Positions 1 to 6,718 of a stretch of DNA of 64,000 nt are shown here, piece by piece. The position numbers and the translations under genes were made by a program. A model generated the notes under the pieces. The model searched no databases and had not been told where the DNA came from. It was given only the letters and a program-made list of their open reading frames with translations. Every line of letters begins with the position of its first letter. Within the stretch, counting starts at the first letter, position 1. Origin of the DNA: an uncultured cyanobacterium (lineage in GTDB: Bacteria > Cyanobacteriota > Cyanobacteriia > Cyanobacteriales > Nostocaceae); assembly GCA_903848645.1 (NCBI GenBank), contig CAINGU010000031.1, positions 1-64,000 of the forward strand. The letters are read 5' to 3'.

Positions 1-438
1 ACCCCAAACCCCAAACCCCTGATAAATGGCAATTTCATTTAAAAAAAAAATTATGTTTTCGAAAATATTTTTATTAATTATTGAAATCATTGAGTAAGAA
101 AAAGGAAAATTCGAATCTAAGCACATCATACATTAAATCAAAACAAAAAGGGACTCAGTCACAAAACTACATTTGCTTACTAAATCATGTAGCTTTTCTT
201 CTGTATATATTATATATATTATTAATTTGTTTTTCATATGTATATTTCCTGATTTAAAGATTTTGGGCAAAGCCCCCCTACCCCCCAATAAAAAATTAGG
301 AGATAAGTGTGCTTTACCGAAATAAAATCAGGATACATTTCCATCATTATGAGTTCCGTAAAAAGCCCCCACAAACCTAAAACGATTGTATCATAAGGAT
401 TTTATATTGTCTACTAAGCATAAAAGTAAGCGTATGGA
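1..438. other. AT-rich gene-free left edge
   Basis: No useful coding frame on either strand. The first 19 bases are two and a half tandem copies of a CCCCAAA heptad, and more C-runs sit at about 264-287 beside a short GGGC-AAA-GCCC hairpin. The rest is AT-rich spacer ahead of the lysis operon promoter. Confidence 0.6.
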
Positions 439-468
439 TTGACAATATATGTTACTTTGTGGTACGAT
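439..468 (+). promoter_or_regulatory. Promoter of the lysis operon
   Basis: TTGACA at 439-444 and TACGAT at 463-468 with an 18 bp spacer, about 30 bp upstream of the strong AGGAGG ribosome site of the first lysis gene. It lacks the TGTCAG element seen in the early-type promoters, so it may belong to a different temporal class. Confidence 0.6.
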
Positions 469-499
469 AAAGGTCTACTCTTTACCCCAGGAGGTACAT

Positions 500-1180
500 A
501 TGAATAATATGAACAAAGCAAGGATAAGAACAACTTGGCTAACAATTAGTACAACAATTCTAATGTTAATCTTCGGACTGAGCAATCATGCCGAAGCGCA
601 AGTTAAAGTGCAACAAGCAGTAGTGTACAGCAAAGAAGTATTATATGTCAATAAATATATTAACCTAGTTAATATAAAACAAATTATTAACATAGATATT
701 AAAAAAAAGAATTCAAACAATATCGTTTATACTGTAAATGATCTTGCTACAAATAATTCTTTTGTAATGCCCTCATATAGCAAATTGCTAAATTTAAAAT
801 CAAGAGTAGACAACAGGGTAATAATATCAAGATTAGCGAATGCTATTCTAAATCAGGAAACTGGTGGAGTGAATGCATATTATCGCAAATCTTATTCCAG
901 TAGTGCATGTGGAGCTTTCCAATACATGACAACATCATGGAATAACTTTATGGGTTATAAAAGTGCATGTGATGCACCAGAATGGGTACAGGATCAGCGT
1001 ATGATAGATGAACTTCAATCTTCGTTTAATAAGTACCACGATTGGCGTAAAGCAATTGCAGCACACTTATATCCATCAAGAGCAGGCAATCCAAATACAT
1101 GGTTCTTACCAGTTCCAGGTAATCCGACTGTCTTTCAATATGTCAAATCTGTATTTCAGAAGGCAAAAATAGCATACTGA
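500..1180 (+). CDS. Secreted lysozyme/lytic transglycosylase-like protein
   Basis: A 226-residue protein with a basic N-terminus, a hydrophobic stretch (about residues 12-27) and an AEAQ signal-peptidase-like site, so it is probably exported. The C-terminal half (about residues 105-215) looks like a soluble-lytic-transglycosylase/lysozyme fold: a glutamate in NQETGG (residue 120) followed by SSSACGAFQYM, the usual layout of the catalytic Glu and the GxxQ substrate motif. The start at 500 was chosen because AGGAGG lies 5 bp upstream; an in-frame ATG at 449 has no such site. It would cleave peptidoglycan glycan strands. It is first in a lysis operon and its stop overlaps the next start (TGATG). 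It could instead be a virion-associated entry enzyme, but the operon context favours lysis. Confidence 0.75.
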   Translation: MNNMNKARIRTTWLTISTTILMLIFGLSNHAEAQVKVQQAVVYSKEVLYVNKYINLVNIKQIINIDIKKKNSNNIVYTVNDLATNNSFVMPSYSKLLNLKSRVDNRVIISRLANAILNQETGGVNAYYRKSYSSSACGAFQYMTTSWNNFMGYKSACDAPEWVQDQRMIDELQSSFNKYHDWRKAIAAHLYPSRAGNPNTWFLPVPGNPTVFQYVKSVFQKAKIAY

Positions 1181-1416
1181 TGAAAATACAAGTATTCTCA
1201 CAGTATTACAATTTAGCACAGGAAGGGCGGGTAGAACCGCTCTCCTGTCCTATGCATAAAGAGTATGAACCAGCAATATACCCTTTAATTCACAAAGAAA
1301 TAAATAACAGGATAATTTTAGAATGCCTTGCCTGTGGCTATAAAAACTTAGTTGGTCAGCAACTATATGAACTTATTATTAAAAAAATAGAAAAGGTAGA
1401 AAATGGCAAAATTTAA
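1180..1416 (+). CDS. Small CxxH/CxxC putative zinc protein
   Basis: 78 residues with C23-x2-H26 and C49-x2-C52, a probable zinc-binding knuckle, then a lysine-rich helix. The start overlaps the stop of the transglycosylase-like gene (TGATG), indicating translational coupling. No family recognised; its position in the lysis operon is the only functional hint. Confidence 0.7.
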   Translation: MKIQVFSQYYNLAQEGRVEPLSCPMHKEYEPAIYPLIHKEINNRIILECLACGYKNLVGQQLYELIIKKIEKVENGKI

Positions 1417-1648
1417 AAAATTAGAGGTACAATTTGGTGGACTTGCATTATTTGCATGGTTTACATCAATAGTTTTAAGCATATTTAATTTAATTGCACT
1501 TGTTCACAATTTACAACACCCTGCAATAACAGTTGCGGGAATTATTATTGCAATTATTTATTTTATATTGCGTAATTTTTGTATCTTTGCAGGGTTGTCA
1601 GCACTTATAGCAATATTTGCGTTTATTGTTGCCTTATTTGATAACTAA
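1403..1648 (+). CDS. Two-helix membrane protein, candidate holin
   Basis: 81 residues, nearly all hydrophobic, with two predicted membrane helices (about 13-36 and 42-78), a charged N-terminus (MAKFKKLE) and a short acidic tail. Size, topology and position between two peptidoglycan hydrolase genes match a phage holin, which would form the inner-membrane lesion that releases the lysins. Holins share little sequence, so this is a context-based call. It overlaps the preceding gene by 14 bp and its TAATG stop/start couples it to the next. Confidence 0.55.
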   Translation: MAKFKKLEVQFGGLALFAWFTSIVLSIFNLIALVHNLQHPAITVAGIIIAIIYFILRNFCIFAGLSALIAIFAFIVALFDN

Positions 1649-2091
1649 TGTCTGAAAGAATAGATAATGTAAATAACAATTGGTATTCTATTGTAAATAC
1701 CATTAAAATGCCATATGGGGCATTGTTATCAAAAGAAGAAATTGCTAATAAAAATTTTTCTCAAAATGATTATTACGAAATTATAGAGTCTTTATATGGA
1801 ATGATTAATTATTTATCAGAAGGCATTGACTCAAAAATTAGAAAAGCTCATGGGGCATCACGAGATAGTATTTTTAATATTCCCAAGCAACCAGGAAGCC
1901 GTTGGTGGGCGATAGAGGGAGACCCATTATTTCTTGGAAAAGTAAACAATGAAGATAATTTTTCTTTGCTTACATTTAAAGACGGGTATTACCAATATCT
2001 TTGTCCCCGAGAAGGTTCAGCGTATACTACTATTAAAGATATCCAGCCAATAGATATCGTGAAAAGGAATCAAAATGACAACAACAGCTAA
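1648..2091 (+). CDS. Hypothetical protein of the lysis operon
   Basis: 147 residues, mixed alpha/beta composition, with a Trp-rich patch (GSRWWAIEGDP) around the middle. No signal peptide or recognised domain. Coupled to the upstream gene (TAATG) and overlapping the downstream amidase by 17 bp, so co-expressed with the lysis genes. Confidence 0.65.
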   Translation: MSERIDNVNNNWYSIVNTIKMPYGALLSKEEIANKNFSQNDYYEIIESLYGMINYLSEGIDSKIRKAHGASRDSIFNIPKQPGSRWWAIEGDPLFLGKVNNEDNFSLLTFKDGYYQYLCPREGSAYTTIKDIQPIDIVKRNQNDNNS

Positions 2092-2617
2092 AAATTATAC
2101 AAAAGGTAGAGAAGGACACCACATTCAAGTTCTTATTCTTCACTCTGCAGAAAATCAAGAACTTCCAGGACAAGCCGAGCACTTAGCTCAGTGGTTTGCA
2201 GGAGAAAATGCTCCAGAAGCAAGTGCTAACGAAATGATTGATAATAAAGTTATTGTCACTTCGGTAGATGATGTAGACACCCCTTGGGCAACAGATGATT
2301 TTCCAATTAACTTAGTTTCTGAGAATTATGAATTAACTGGACATGCGGCAAATACTGCAGCACAATGGCAAGATGCTTATGAAACAAGTGTTATACATCT
2401 TGCAGAGGGTGAATTTAAAAAAGATATGGTTAAATATGGAATTCCAGCAAAGCACTTAACAGACTCTGAAATTGTTGCAATTCATAAAGGAAATACCGCA
2501 CTTAAAGGTATCGCAACCCATGCTGATATTACAAGAGCACTAAAAATTTCTGGAGGTCACACCGATCCTGGAGTAAACTTCCCCTTAGCAGATTTTATGA
2601 AAGCAATTTCTGCATAA
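2075..2617 (+). CDS. N-acetylmuramoyl-L-alanine amidase (Amidase_2/PGRP type) endolysin
   Basis: 180 residues forming a single Amidase_2-like domain: first-strand His (LILHSAE, H23), the THADITRAL segment (H149) and the diagnostic GGHTDPGVNFP ending (H162, with D164), which together supply zinc ligands and catalytic contacts in this family. It should cleave the bond between MurNAc and the stem peptide. There is no separate cell-wall-binding domain and no signal peptide, so export would rely on a holin, consistent with the small membrane protein two genes upstream. Ribosome site AAAAGG lies about 7 bp before the ATG. Confidence 0.82.
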   Translation: MTTTAKNYTKGREGHHIQVLILHSAENQELPGQAEHLAQWFAGENAPEASANEMIDNKVIVTSVDDVDTPWATDDFPINLVSENYELTGHAANTAAQWQDAYETSVIHLAEGEFKKDMVKYGIPAKHLTDSEIVAIHKGNTALKGIATHADITRALKISGGHTDPGVNFPLADFMKAISA

Positions 2618-3112
2618 ATGGTTCAGCCAAATATTGGAGATTTTTTTGTAGTTCGAACTACTGGAATTGCAGCAAGGTGCATACAAGTAGGCACTTGGTC
2701 TAAATGGAACCATGCAGGTATTTATATAGGCAATAATCAGATAATTGAAGCAACTCCTCATGGAGTTCAAATTAATTATTTATACAAATATAATCATGAT
2801 GAAATTATGTGGAGTACAGGTATAGAGCCTCCGTTTACTGAGGCCGAAGCGGAAGAATTAGTAAAATTTCTTAAAACATTTGTTGGTGATCCGTATGGAT
2901 TTTGGAGTATTGTAGGAATAGGCTTTAAATGCCTTGGAATTAGCCTTCTACCCGCCATTAGACGGGCTGAAAACGAGAAGCAGGTAATATGTTCTCAACT
3001 CGTAGCTTGGGGCTGGTCTCACATGCATAGAAAGCTTTCTGATAAACAACACGCTTTAACTACACCCAAAATACTCGCCCAAAAATTGAGCCGAGATGGA
3101 ACCACTCCTTGA
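2618..3112 (+). CDS. Permuted papain-like (YiiX/NlpC-P60-type) hydrolase
   Basis: 164 residues. A His in WNHAGIYIG (H32) precedes the nucleophile-like Cys in VICSQLVAWGW (C125), the permuted His-then-Cys order of YiiX/YaeF-type NlpC/P60 relatives. GDFF near the N-terminus and GDPYGF near residue 91 also fit. The start follows the amidase stop with no gap. Its likely role is amide-bond cleavage in peptidoglycan or lipid-linked substrates, giving a third wall-active enzyme in the operon. A hydrophobic segment (about 97-113) could contact membrane. Confidence 0.7.
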   Translation: MVQPNIGDFFVVRTTGIAARCIQVGTWSKWNHAGIYIGNNQIIEATPHGVQINYLYKYNHDEIMWSTGIEPPFTEAEAEELVKFLKTFVGDPYGFWSIVGIGFKCLGISLLPAIRRAENEKQVICSQLVAWGWSHMHRKLSDKQHALTTPKILAQKLSRDGTTP

Positions 3113-3133
3113 ATTTATTGAATTTTATGTATA

Positions 3134-3391
3134 ATGGCTAAAATATACATTGAAAGATCCTATATTGAAGATTGTCCCGAAGAGGATAATAATAAAATAT
3201 TGTTTCACATGAAACAATTAGACGATAATGGTTATTATGACCATATTTTAATTGGAGTTGTTGAATTAGACCGCCCCTTGCCTTGGTTACATATGCAAAC
3301 TGCAGAAAATGGGGACTTGCTCATTAATAATTCGGCGGGGCTGGAAGATAATAAATGGAATCATATAACAAAGGAGATAATCGGTGAATAA
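3134..3391 (+). CDS. Hypothetical small acidic protein
   Basis: 85 residues, acidic, no cysteine cluster or membrane segment apart from one Cys near the start. Starts 21 bp after the hydrolase gene and is followed by an overlapping GTG-start gene. Function not recognisable. Confidence 0.6.
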   Translation: MAKIYIERSYIEDCPEEDNNKILFHMKQLDDNGYYDHILIGVVELDRPLPWLHMQTAENGDLLINNSAGLEDNKWNHITKEIIGE

Positions 3392-3557
3392 AGATCTTAT
3401 TAAATGGAGGCACCAATCTGCCGCAAGCCCAAATGGTCAAATATGGACTTGTTATTGCAGAGAAACATTTACTACGGGATATCAATGTCCTGCTTATGTT
3501 AGAGAGATGGCATTAGTAAGGAAAGAAAGAATATGGAGAGCTAGGATAAAGATATGA
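3384..3557 (+). CDS. Small basic protein (GTG start)
   Basis: 57 residues starting at GTG, 7 bp downstream of AAGGAG inside the end of the preceding gene. The product is basic, with CYC and a later Cys, and ends in an Arg/Lys-rich helix. Its stop overlaps the next start (ATATGATAA). Short, but tightly packed between overlapping neighbours. Confidence 0.5.
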   Translation: MNKDLIKWRHQSAASPNGQIWTCYCRETFTTGYQCPAYVREMALVRKERIWRARIKI

Positions 3558-3691
3558 TAATTTTAAAAGGCTCCCGCCATTGCTGCATTTGCAATAATTT
3601 TTGCAATCATATAAAGGAATCTACAAATTTTTGTAATAAGCATAAGGTTTTATCAGGTTGGGAAGTAGAAATGGTAACTAGGAGTGCGTAG
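3554..3691 (+). CDS. 45-residue Cys/His-rich knuckle protein
   Basis: Starts at an ATG overlapping the previous stop. The product has HCCICNNFCNH then a later C-x3-H, five Cys and two or three His in the first 35 residues, which strongly suggests a zinc knuckle. The next gene starts 3 bp after its stop. Confidence 0.5.
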   Translation: MIILKGSRHCCICNNFCNHIKESTNFCNKHKVLSGWEVEMVTRSA

Positions 3692-3693
3692 CC

Positions 3694-3918
3694 ATGAGTG
3701 AATTAAAAGATCCTAAACAAGAAACACTAAGAGATATTGCAGAAAATATTAGAGAAATTACTGGAGCATTATTCATTCAATCCCAGAGGAATTATGATGT
3801 TCTTATTATGATTGCTGATAAGCTAGGAGGAGATACTGACTCTCTCATAAAGCTTCATGAAGCAGGACAGATACTTGCTCCCGCCCCATCTTTTATTTTT
3901 GAATCAACTGATCAATAA
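3694..3918 (+). CDS. Hypothetical helical protein, last gene of the lysis operon
   Basis: 74 residues, largely helical (RDIAENIREITGAL...), acidic, start 3 bp after the previous stop with GGAG nearby. It is followed 16 bp later by a hairpin terminator. No family recognised. Confidence 0.6.
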   Translation: MSELKDPKQETLRDIAENIREITGALFIQSQRNYDVLIMIADKLGGDTDSLIKLHEAGQILAPAPSFIFESTDQ

Positions 3919-3927
3919 CATTTAGAT

Positions 3928-4148
3928 ACTAAAAAAACCTCACCATAAGGTAAGGTTTTAATAAGTGTGTAGGTGAATTACGTTTTCATCACCAATGCCA
4001 AGTTACAGTAGGTTCATAGTACCGTTTTTGAGCATATTATGAGTTTAGCTTACTAAACTTACCTGTGAAGGCCTCATATGCGTTATCCCCCGATTGTAAC
4101 GTCTAAGGATATTCCGCCATACACCAACTTGATCGTCATCTTGTTGTT
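3928..4148 (-). ncRNA. Candidate structured non-coding RNA, about 220 nt
   Basis: Framed by a canonical promoter on the right and the intrinsic terminator on the left, with no credible protein (longest frame 18 codons). The transcript can form several hairpins: GTTTAG-TAAG-CTAAAC, CCT-TCAC-AGG, a longer helix closing both (GCATATGAG with CTCATA-ATATGC), and GGTGA...TCACC near the 3' end. The class is unknown; it does not match tmRNA, RNase P or 6S layouts that I can recognise. Being antisense-oriented to the flanking genes, it is an independent transcription unit. Confidence 0.6.
3934..3959. terminator. Bidirectional intrinsic terminator
   Basis: An 11 bp stem with ATAA loop and one mismatch, AAAACCTCACC paired with GGTAAGGTTTT. 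A T-run follows on both strands (TTTT on +, seven Ts on -), so it can end the + strand lysis operon and the - strand RNA transcribed toward it. Confidence 0.75.
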
Positions 4149-4154
4149 ATATTT

Positions 4155-4184
4155 ATTATAGCATAGTGATTTTTATCTTGTCAA
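4155..4184 (-). promoter_or_regulatory. Promoter of the 3.9-4.15 kb RNA
   Basis: On the - strand, TTGACA (4184-4179) and TATAAT (4160-4155) separated by 18 bp: both boxes match consensus exactly. Transcription would start near 4148 and run to the terminator at 3934. Confidence 0.75.
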
Positions 4185-4397
4185 GTCCAATTCCCGCCTT
4201 TTTATAATATTTTTAATAGTTGTCATTCTTATCTCATTTTGGATCATTCCACGCTTACAAAATATACAAAAGTGACAACTCTTTCAGCTAATTCACAGTT
4301 TCAAATTTGATCAAAATGTTAATAAATTTTTATGATGTATGATACGGGTTTTGCAACAATAAATGCATTTGGAATAGACCGCCCGAAATATCCTATA

Positions 4398-4409
4398 TGT
4401 CCGATTTAT
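4398..4409 (+). promoter_or_regulatory. Asymmetric 12-mer site, TGTCCGATTTAT variant
   Basis: One of six near-identical TGTCCGATTTGT sites in early-region spacers. This copy has A for G at position 11. Possible binding site of a phage repressor, by analogy with asymmetric stoperators. Confidence 0.45.
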
Positions 4410-4419
4410 ACCCTAAAAA

Positions 4420-4435
4420 TGTGACCCACTTCACA
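4420..4435. promoter_or_regulatory. CRP/GlxR-like palindrome
   Basis: TGTGACCCACTTCACA matches the TGTGA-N6-TCACA consensus of CRP-family regulators perfectly. Its centre lies 72.5 bp upstream of the first base of the -10 box at 4500, the same distance as at 7235. Confidence 0.6.
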
Positions 4436-4451
4436 AAGATTTTTTTTAAAA

Positions 4452-4463
4452 TGTCCGATTTGT
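4452..4463 (+). promoter_or_regulatory. Asymmetric 12-mer site TGTCCGATTTGT
   Basis: Exact copy of the repeated 12-mer, between the palindrome at 4420 and the promoter at 4484. The next bases (GTACA) resemble those after the copy at 5396. Confidence 0.5.
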
Positions 4464-4476
4464 GTACATTTTGAAG

Positions 4477-4505
4477 TTGATAATGTCAGACCCCTCTGTT
4501 ATAGT
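4477..4505 (+). promoter_or_regulatory. TGTCAG-class promoter
   Basis: TTGATA-A-TGTCAG (4477-4489) and a -10 TATAGT at 4500-4505, with exactly 10 bp between TGTCAG and the -10. TTGATA lies at the normal -35 distance (17 bp). Drives the 4558 operon. Confidence 0.7.
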
Positions 4506-4557
4506 TACACTATAAGCAGTTGAGAAAGACTTAACACTTTAACGAAAGGTTCAGACT

Positions 4558-4737
4558 ATGAACACTAATAACGATTTGATATACAGAGAGATTTCTGTAG
4601 AATTTGGTATTAACAAGCCACTATCTCATAAAGAGATAGTCAGTAATGTAGAGGCATATGGTATGCTACCTAAAGAGGAAAGAGATAATCTTATCCTTAA
4701 CTCCCGCCGTCCTAACAAGATGGGATTTATACTCTAA
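4558..4737 (+). CDS. Small hypothetical early protein
   Basis: 59 residues. GAAAGG lies 8 bp upstream of the ATG and a TGTCAG-class promoter lies about 50 bp upstream, making it the first gene of an early-type operon. The stop overlaps the next start (TAATG). No recognised domain. Confidence 0.6.
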   Translation: MNTNNDLIYREISVEFGINKPLSHKEIVSNVEAYGMLPKEERDNLILNSRRPNKMGFIL

Positions 4738-4889
4738 TGTCATACTTATTTGATAAGCCCCGCTCTGCATGGGAAGACCAAGCAGACCAGTACACTAGTG
4801 TTATAGATGAACTATATGCAGATAGTGATGATGTAGAGGCTGGTATACTAGTACCAGTAGACAATTTTGATGTAGAGGAGATATTGTAA
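4737..4889 (+). CDS. Small acidic hypothetical protein
   Basis: 50 residues, strongly acidic (EDQADQY...DSDDVEAG...DVEEIL). Start and stop both overlap neighbours by TAATG, which supports translation despite the size. Function unknown. Confidence 0.55.
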   Translation: MSYLFDKPRSAWEDQADQYTSVIDELYADSDDVEAGILVPVDNFDVEEIL

Positions 4890-5113
4890 TGTCTAAAATG
4901 ACAGAGTATGAAATCGAAGAGTCGTATGACATGATGCTAGATGATGCCTATGGTACTGTAACTATTGCAGGACTAAATTTTGATACTAGTCGTGCATTAA
5001 AAGAGTTAGACCCTATTGCCTACCGTGTAGGTATGTCAGACTATGAATCGTGGGCTAGTTGTGGTGGTTGTGGTAACACAATCGCAGATTGTGAGTGTGA
5101 AGAAGATGAATAA
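4889..5113 (+). CDS. Small acidic protein with CGGCGNTIADCEC zinc-like tail
   Basis: 74 residues. The C-terminal 17 residues contain four Cys (CGGCGNT...CEC) followed by an acidic tail, a probable metal-binding knuckle. Coupled to the upstream gene (TAATG) and overlapping the downstream membrane-protein start. Confidence 0.6.
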   Translation: MSKMTEYEIEESYDMMLDDAYGTVTIAGLNFDTSRALKELDPIAYRVGMSDYESWASCGGCGNTIADCECEEDE

Positions 5114-5336
5114 GCAAGATAGACTACTTATAACATATGTTCTATGTGTTGTATGTTTTATTGCTGGCATTGGTGTAGGTACAGCAGGACACAGCAATAA
5201 CGGTTTTTATATAGATAGCAATAAGGCATGTCATGTGCCTGCTACATATAAGCCTATTACATTAACGGATAAACACGGATTTAAATATTTAAAATCTGAT
5301 TTGTGTTCCCCGCAAATTGTAATCTATGATAAATAA
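5106..5336 (+). CDS. Small membrane-anchored protein
   Basis: 76 residues starting at MNKQDRLL, preceded by GAAGAAG at the end of the upstream gene. One hydrophobic segment (about 8-27) is followed by an extracytoplasmic-looking domain with two Cys that could form a disulphide. An ATG further upstream (5043) only reads a shadow frame of the previous gene. Confidence 0.55.
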   Translation: MNKQDRLLITYVLCVVCFIAGIGVGTAGHSNNGFYIDSNKACHVPATYKPITLTDKHGFKYLKSDLCSPQIVIYDK

Positions 5337-5344
5337 ATAAAAAT

Positions 5345-5376
5345 AAATTCGCAGAATTAAAAAGCTGCGAATTTTT
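5345..5376 (+). terminator. Intrinsic terminator
   Basis: Perfect 10 bp stem AAATTCGCAG / CTGCGAATTT with a 10-base loop and a following T-run; ends the 4558-5336 operon. Confidence 0.75.
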
Positions 5377-5395
5377 GGCGCAGATCCAGCGCAAA

Positions 5396-5407
5396 TGTCC
5401 GATTTGT
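5396..5407 (+). promoter_or_regulatory. Asymmetric 12-mer site TGTCCGATTTGT
   Basis: Exact copy of the repeated 12-mer, just after the terminator and upstream of the 5466 promoter. Confidence 0.5.
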
Positions 5408-5418
5408 ACACATATTAA

Positions 5419-5434
5419 TGTGACATAAAACACA
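5419..5434. promoter_or_regulatory. Degenerate CRP/GlxR-like palindrome
   Basis: TGTGACATAAAACACA: perfect left half, degenerate right half. Its centre is 62.5 bp from the -10 box at 5489, one helical turn from the 51.5 and 72.5 spacings at other promoters. Confidence 0.4.
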
Positions 5435-5450
5435 TAAAATAATTTGCAAA

Positions 5451-5462
5451 TGTCCGATTTGT
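5451..5462 (+). promoter_or_regulatory. Asymmetric 12-mer site TGTCCGATTTGT
   Basis: Exact copy ending 4 bp before the -35 box of the promoter at 5466, so a bound protein would probably contact or block RNA polymerase. Confidence 0.5.
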
Positions 5463-5465
5463 CCA

Positions 5466-5494
5466 TTGACTTTTCCAATTTAGTGTGCTAGAAT
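5466..5494 (+). promoter_or_regulatory. Promoter with near-consensus -35 and no TGTCAG
   Basis: TTGACT (5466-5471), 17 bp, TAGAAT (5489-5494). It drives the 5546 operon and lacks the TGTCAG spacer element, having instead a stronger -35. Confidence 0.65.
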
Positions 5495-5545
5495 ACCAGT
5501 ATTAAAGAAATTGAAAAAGGTTTTCAATAAAGAAAGGTAGTTAAA

Positions 5546-5737
5546 ATGACTACACTAGTTAAAGAGTGCGAAAAGCACACACCTCATAATGAGGCTATCT
5601 CCTACTATGTCTCTAACCTAATTGACTTAGGCACAGAATTTACTTTCTGTGAAAATTGTGAACAAGACATTTCACGATTTTGCTATGATGATGACGAACG
5701 AGGACTTCGTTGGTCGAATTGGAGTGTGACCAAATAA
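5546..5737 (+). CDS. Small CxxC zinc-like protein
   Basis: 63 residues with FCENCEQ...RFC, a partial zinc-ribbon pattern, and an Asp/Glu-rich C-terminal half. AGAAAGG lies about 8 bp upstream. First gene of its operon. Confidence 0.6.
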   Translation: MTTLVKECEKHTPHNEAISYYVSNLIDLGTEFTFCENCEQDISRFCYDDDERGLRWSNWSVTK

Positions 5738-5949
5738 TGATGACTAGAAAAGATTATGTTGCCACCGCCAAAATTATTAACGCTTATTTTGATTTAGCAG
5801 ACCAGCATGATGGTCTTGTGGCTAATGTCCACGATTATTTAATTCATCCGTTTATTGAATTGTTTAAAGCAGACAATCCAAATTTCAATGAAGAAATTTT
5901 TTGGGAGGCTTGCACAAAAGAAGGGAAGAAACAAATTGAATTTAATTAA
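5737..5949 (+). CDS. MMTRKDYV-family small protein (copy 1)
   Basis: 70 residues, starting at the ATG overlapping the preceding stop. It shares MMTRKDYV at the N-terminus, a TAxIxNxY segment and a C-terminal DNPNF...IFW motif with the gene at 6963, so the two are paralogues. Mostly helical; function unknown. Confidence 0.6.
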   Translation: MMTRKDYVATAKIINAYFDLADQHDGLVANVHDYLIHPFIELFKADNPNFNEEIFWEACTKEGKKQIEFN

Positions 5950-6040
5950 AGAACAAAAGTACCGCACTTGCGAATTTTGTGGAAATGAATTTACTGGAAT
6001 TTGCGGAGTGTGCATTCTAAAATTTGGTAACTTAGATTAG
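5936..6040 (+). CDS. 34-residue CxxC...CxxC peptide (TTG start)
   Basis: Proposed start TTG at 5936, 7 bp after GAAGGGAAG. The product has CEFCGNEFTGICGVC, a compact four-Cys zinc knuckle. It overlaps the previous gene by 14 bp, and its stop lies inside the terminator stem. Confidence 0.45.
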   Translation: MNLIKEQKYRTCEFCGNEFTGICGVCILKFGNLD

Positions 6041-6055
6041 CGAAAGCTAATTTTT
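6037..6055 (+). terminator. Intrinsic terminator overlapping a stop codon
   Basis: TTAGC-GAAA-GCTAA followed by five Ts; the GNRA loop stabilises the short stem, whose left arm contains the stop region of the preceding peptide gene. Confidence 0.7.
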
Positions 6056-6079
6056 GCGCGGGATTCGAACAGATGTTCG

Positions 6080-6095
6080 TGTGATTAAGATCACA
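6080..6095. promoter_or_regulatory. CRP/GlxR-like palindrome
   Basis: TGTGATTAAGATCACA, a perfect TGTGA-N6-TCACA site centred 51.5 bp upstream of the -10 box at 6139. Confidence 0.65.
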
Positions 6096-6115
6096 TAGAA
6101 AGTGCCCGTTTGGGC

Positions 6116-6144
6116 TTGATAATGTCAGTAGGGTATGCTATACT
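6116..6144 (+). promoter_or_regulatory. TGTCAG-class promoter
   Basis: TTGATA-A-TGTCAG (6116-6128), 10 bp, TATACT (6139-6144). Drives the operon from 6175. Confidence 0.75.
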
Positions 6145-6174
6145 ACCATTATTGAACAAAAGAAAGGGTCTAAA

Positions 6175-6267
6175 ATGACTACTAAAAACAAATGCTTGCT
6201 CTGCAAGTCCACCGACCTACCTCGCACTTGGCTGTTATGCCATAAGTGCTTGAAGGCAGGTAAATAA
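6175..6267 (+). CDS. 30-residue zinc-ribbon-like peptide
   Basis: CLLCKST...LLCHKCLKAGK: two CxxC pairs in a 30-residue product, a minimal zinc ribbon. GAAAGGG lies 8 bp before the ATG, behind a strong promoter, so it is probably expressed. Confidence 0.55.
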   Translation: MTTKNKCLLCKSTDLPRTWLLCHKCLKAGK

Positions 6268-6381
6268 GTGATTATTGTTACTCTCATTACCCGCATATTT
6301 TTAGGCGGGTTGTTTATAGTTGGTCTGTCAGTGCTAGGTGCTATACTAGGACAATTAGCAGATAAGGAACAGTGGAAATGA
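6268..6381 (+). CDS. 37-residue single-helix membrane peptide
   Basis: GTG start directly after the previous stop. Hydrophobic across about residues 2-29 (IIVTLITRIFLGG...GAILG) with a charged tail; one membrane helix. Overlaps the next start (AAATGACA). Confidence 0.45.
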   Translation: MIIVTLITRIFLGGLFIVGLSVLGAILGQLADKEQWK

Positions 6382-6521
6382 CAATTAAATTACAGGTATC
6401 TTCTGAAAATAATGAAGAATTAGTTAAATACATTGAGTTTATTGTTTTGCCTTCACTAAGACAAGATACTAAACATGGTTGGATGGATTTTGAAACCTAT
6501 TGGGAGACTAATGAAATCTAA
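6378..6521 (+). CDS. 47-residue hypothetical protein
   Basis: Starts at an ATG overlapping the preceding stop. Acidic with several aromatic residues; no motif recognised. Overlaps the next gene by 11 bp. Confidence 0.45.
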   Translation: MTIKLQVSSENNEELVKYIEFIVLPSLRQDTKHGWMDFETYWETNEI

Positions 6522-6648
6522 GATAATTCTATTAGTAATTTTATTTGCTATCCTTAGCCCCGCCGATTCTTATGCTAAATCCTATCGTGCTCATAACATT
6601 AAAGGATTTAGTGTACATTATAATTTTTATACACACAGAAAGCACTAG
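6511..6648 (+). CDS. Small exported peptide
   Basis: 45 residues with a Lys-containing N-terminus, hydrophobic core (IILLVILFAIL) and SYAKS-type cleavage region, leaving a basic, aromatic peptide of about 22 residues. Probable signal peptide; role unknown, perhaps envelope-directed. Confidence 0.5.
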   Translation: MKSKIILLVILFAILSPADSYAKSYRAHNIKGFSVHYNFYTHRKH

Positions 6649-6675
6649 ACAAATGTCAGTGGCTTATGCTACAAT
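6647..6675 (+). promoter_or_regulatory. TGTCAG-class promoter, weak -35
   Basis: TGTCAG at 6654-6659 and TACAAT at 6670-6675, exactly 10 bp apart; no clear TTGATA upstream. Drives the gene at 6719. Confidence 0.6.
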
Positions 6676-6718
6676 AGAGTTCTAAAGCAAGTAAATCAAC
6701 TAATAGAAAAAGGAAAAT

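Noticed and set aside
6058-6090. T-loop-like GGGATTCGAAC suggesting a - strand tRNA
   Set aside because: No acceptor or anticodon arm can be built around it; it is part of a CGAAC-AGAT-GTTCG hairpin next to a promoter.
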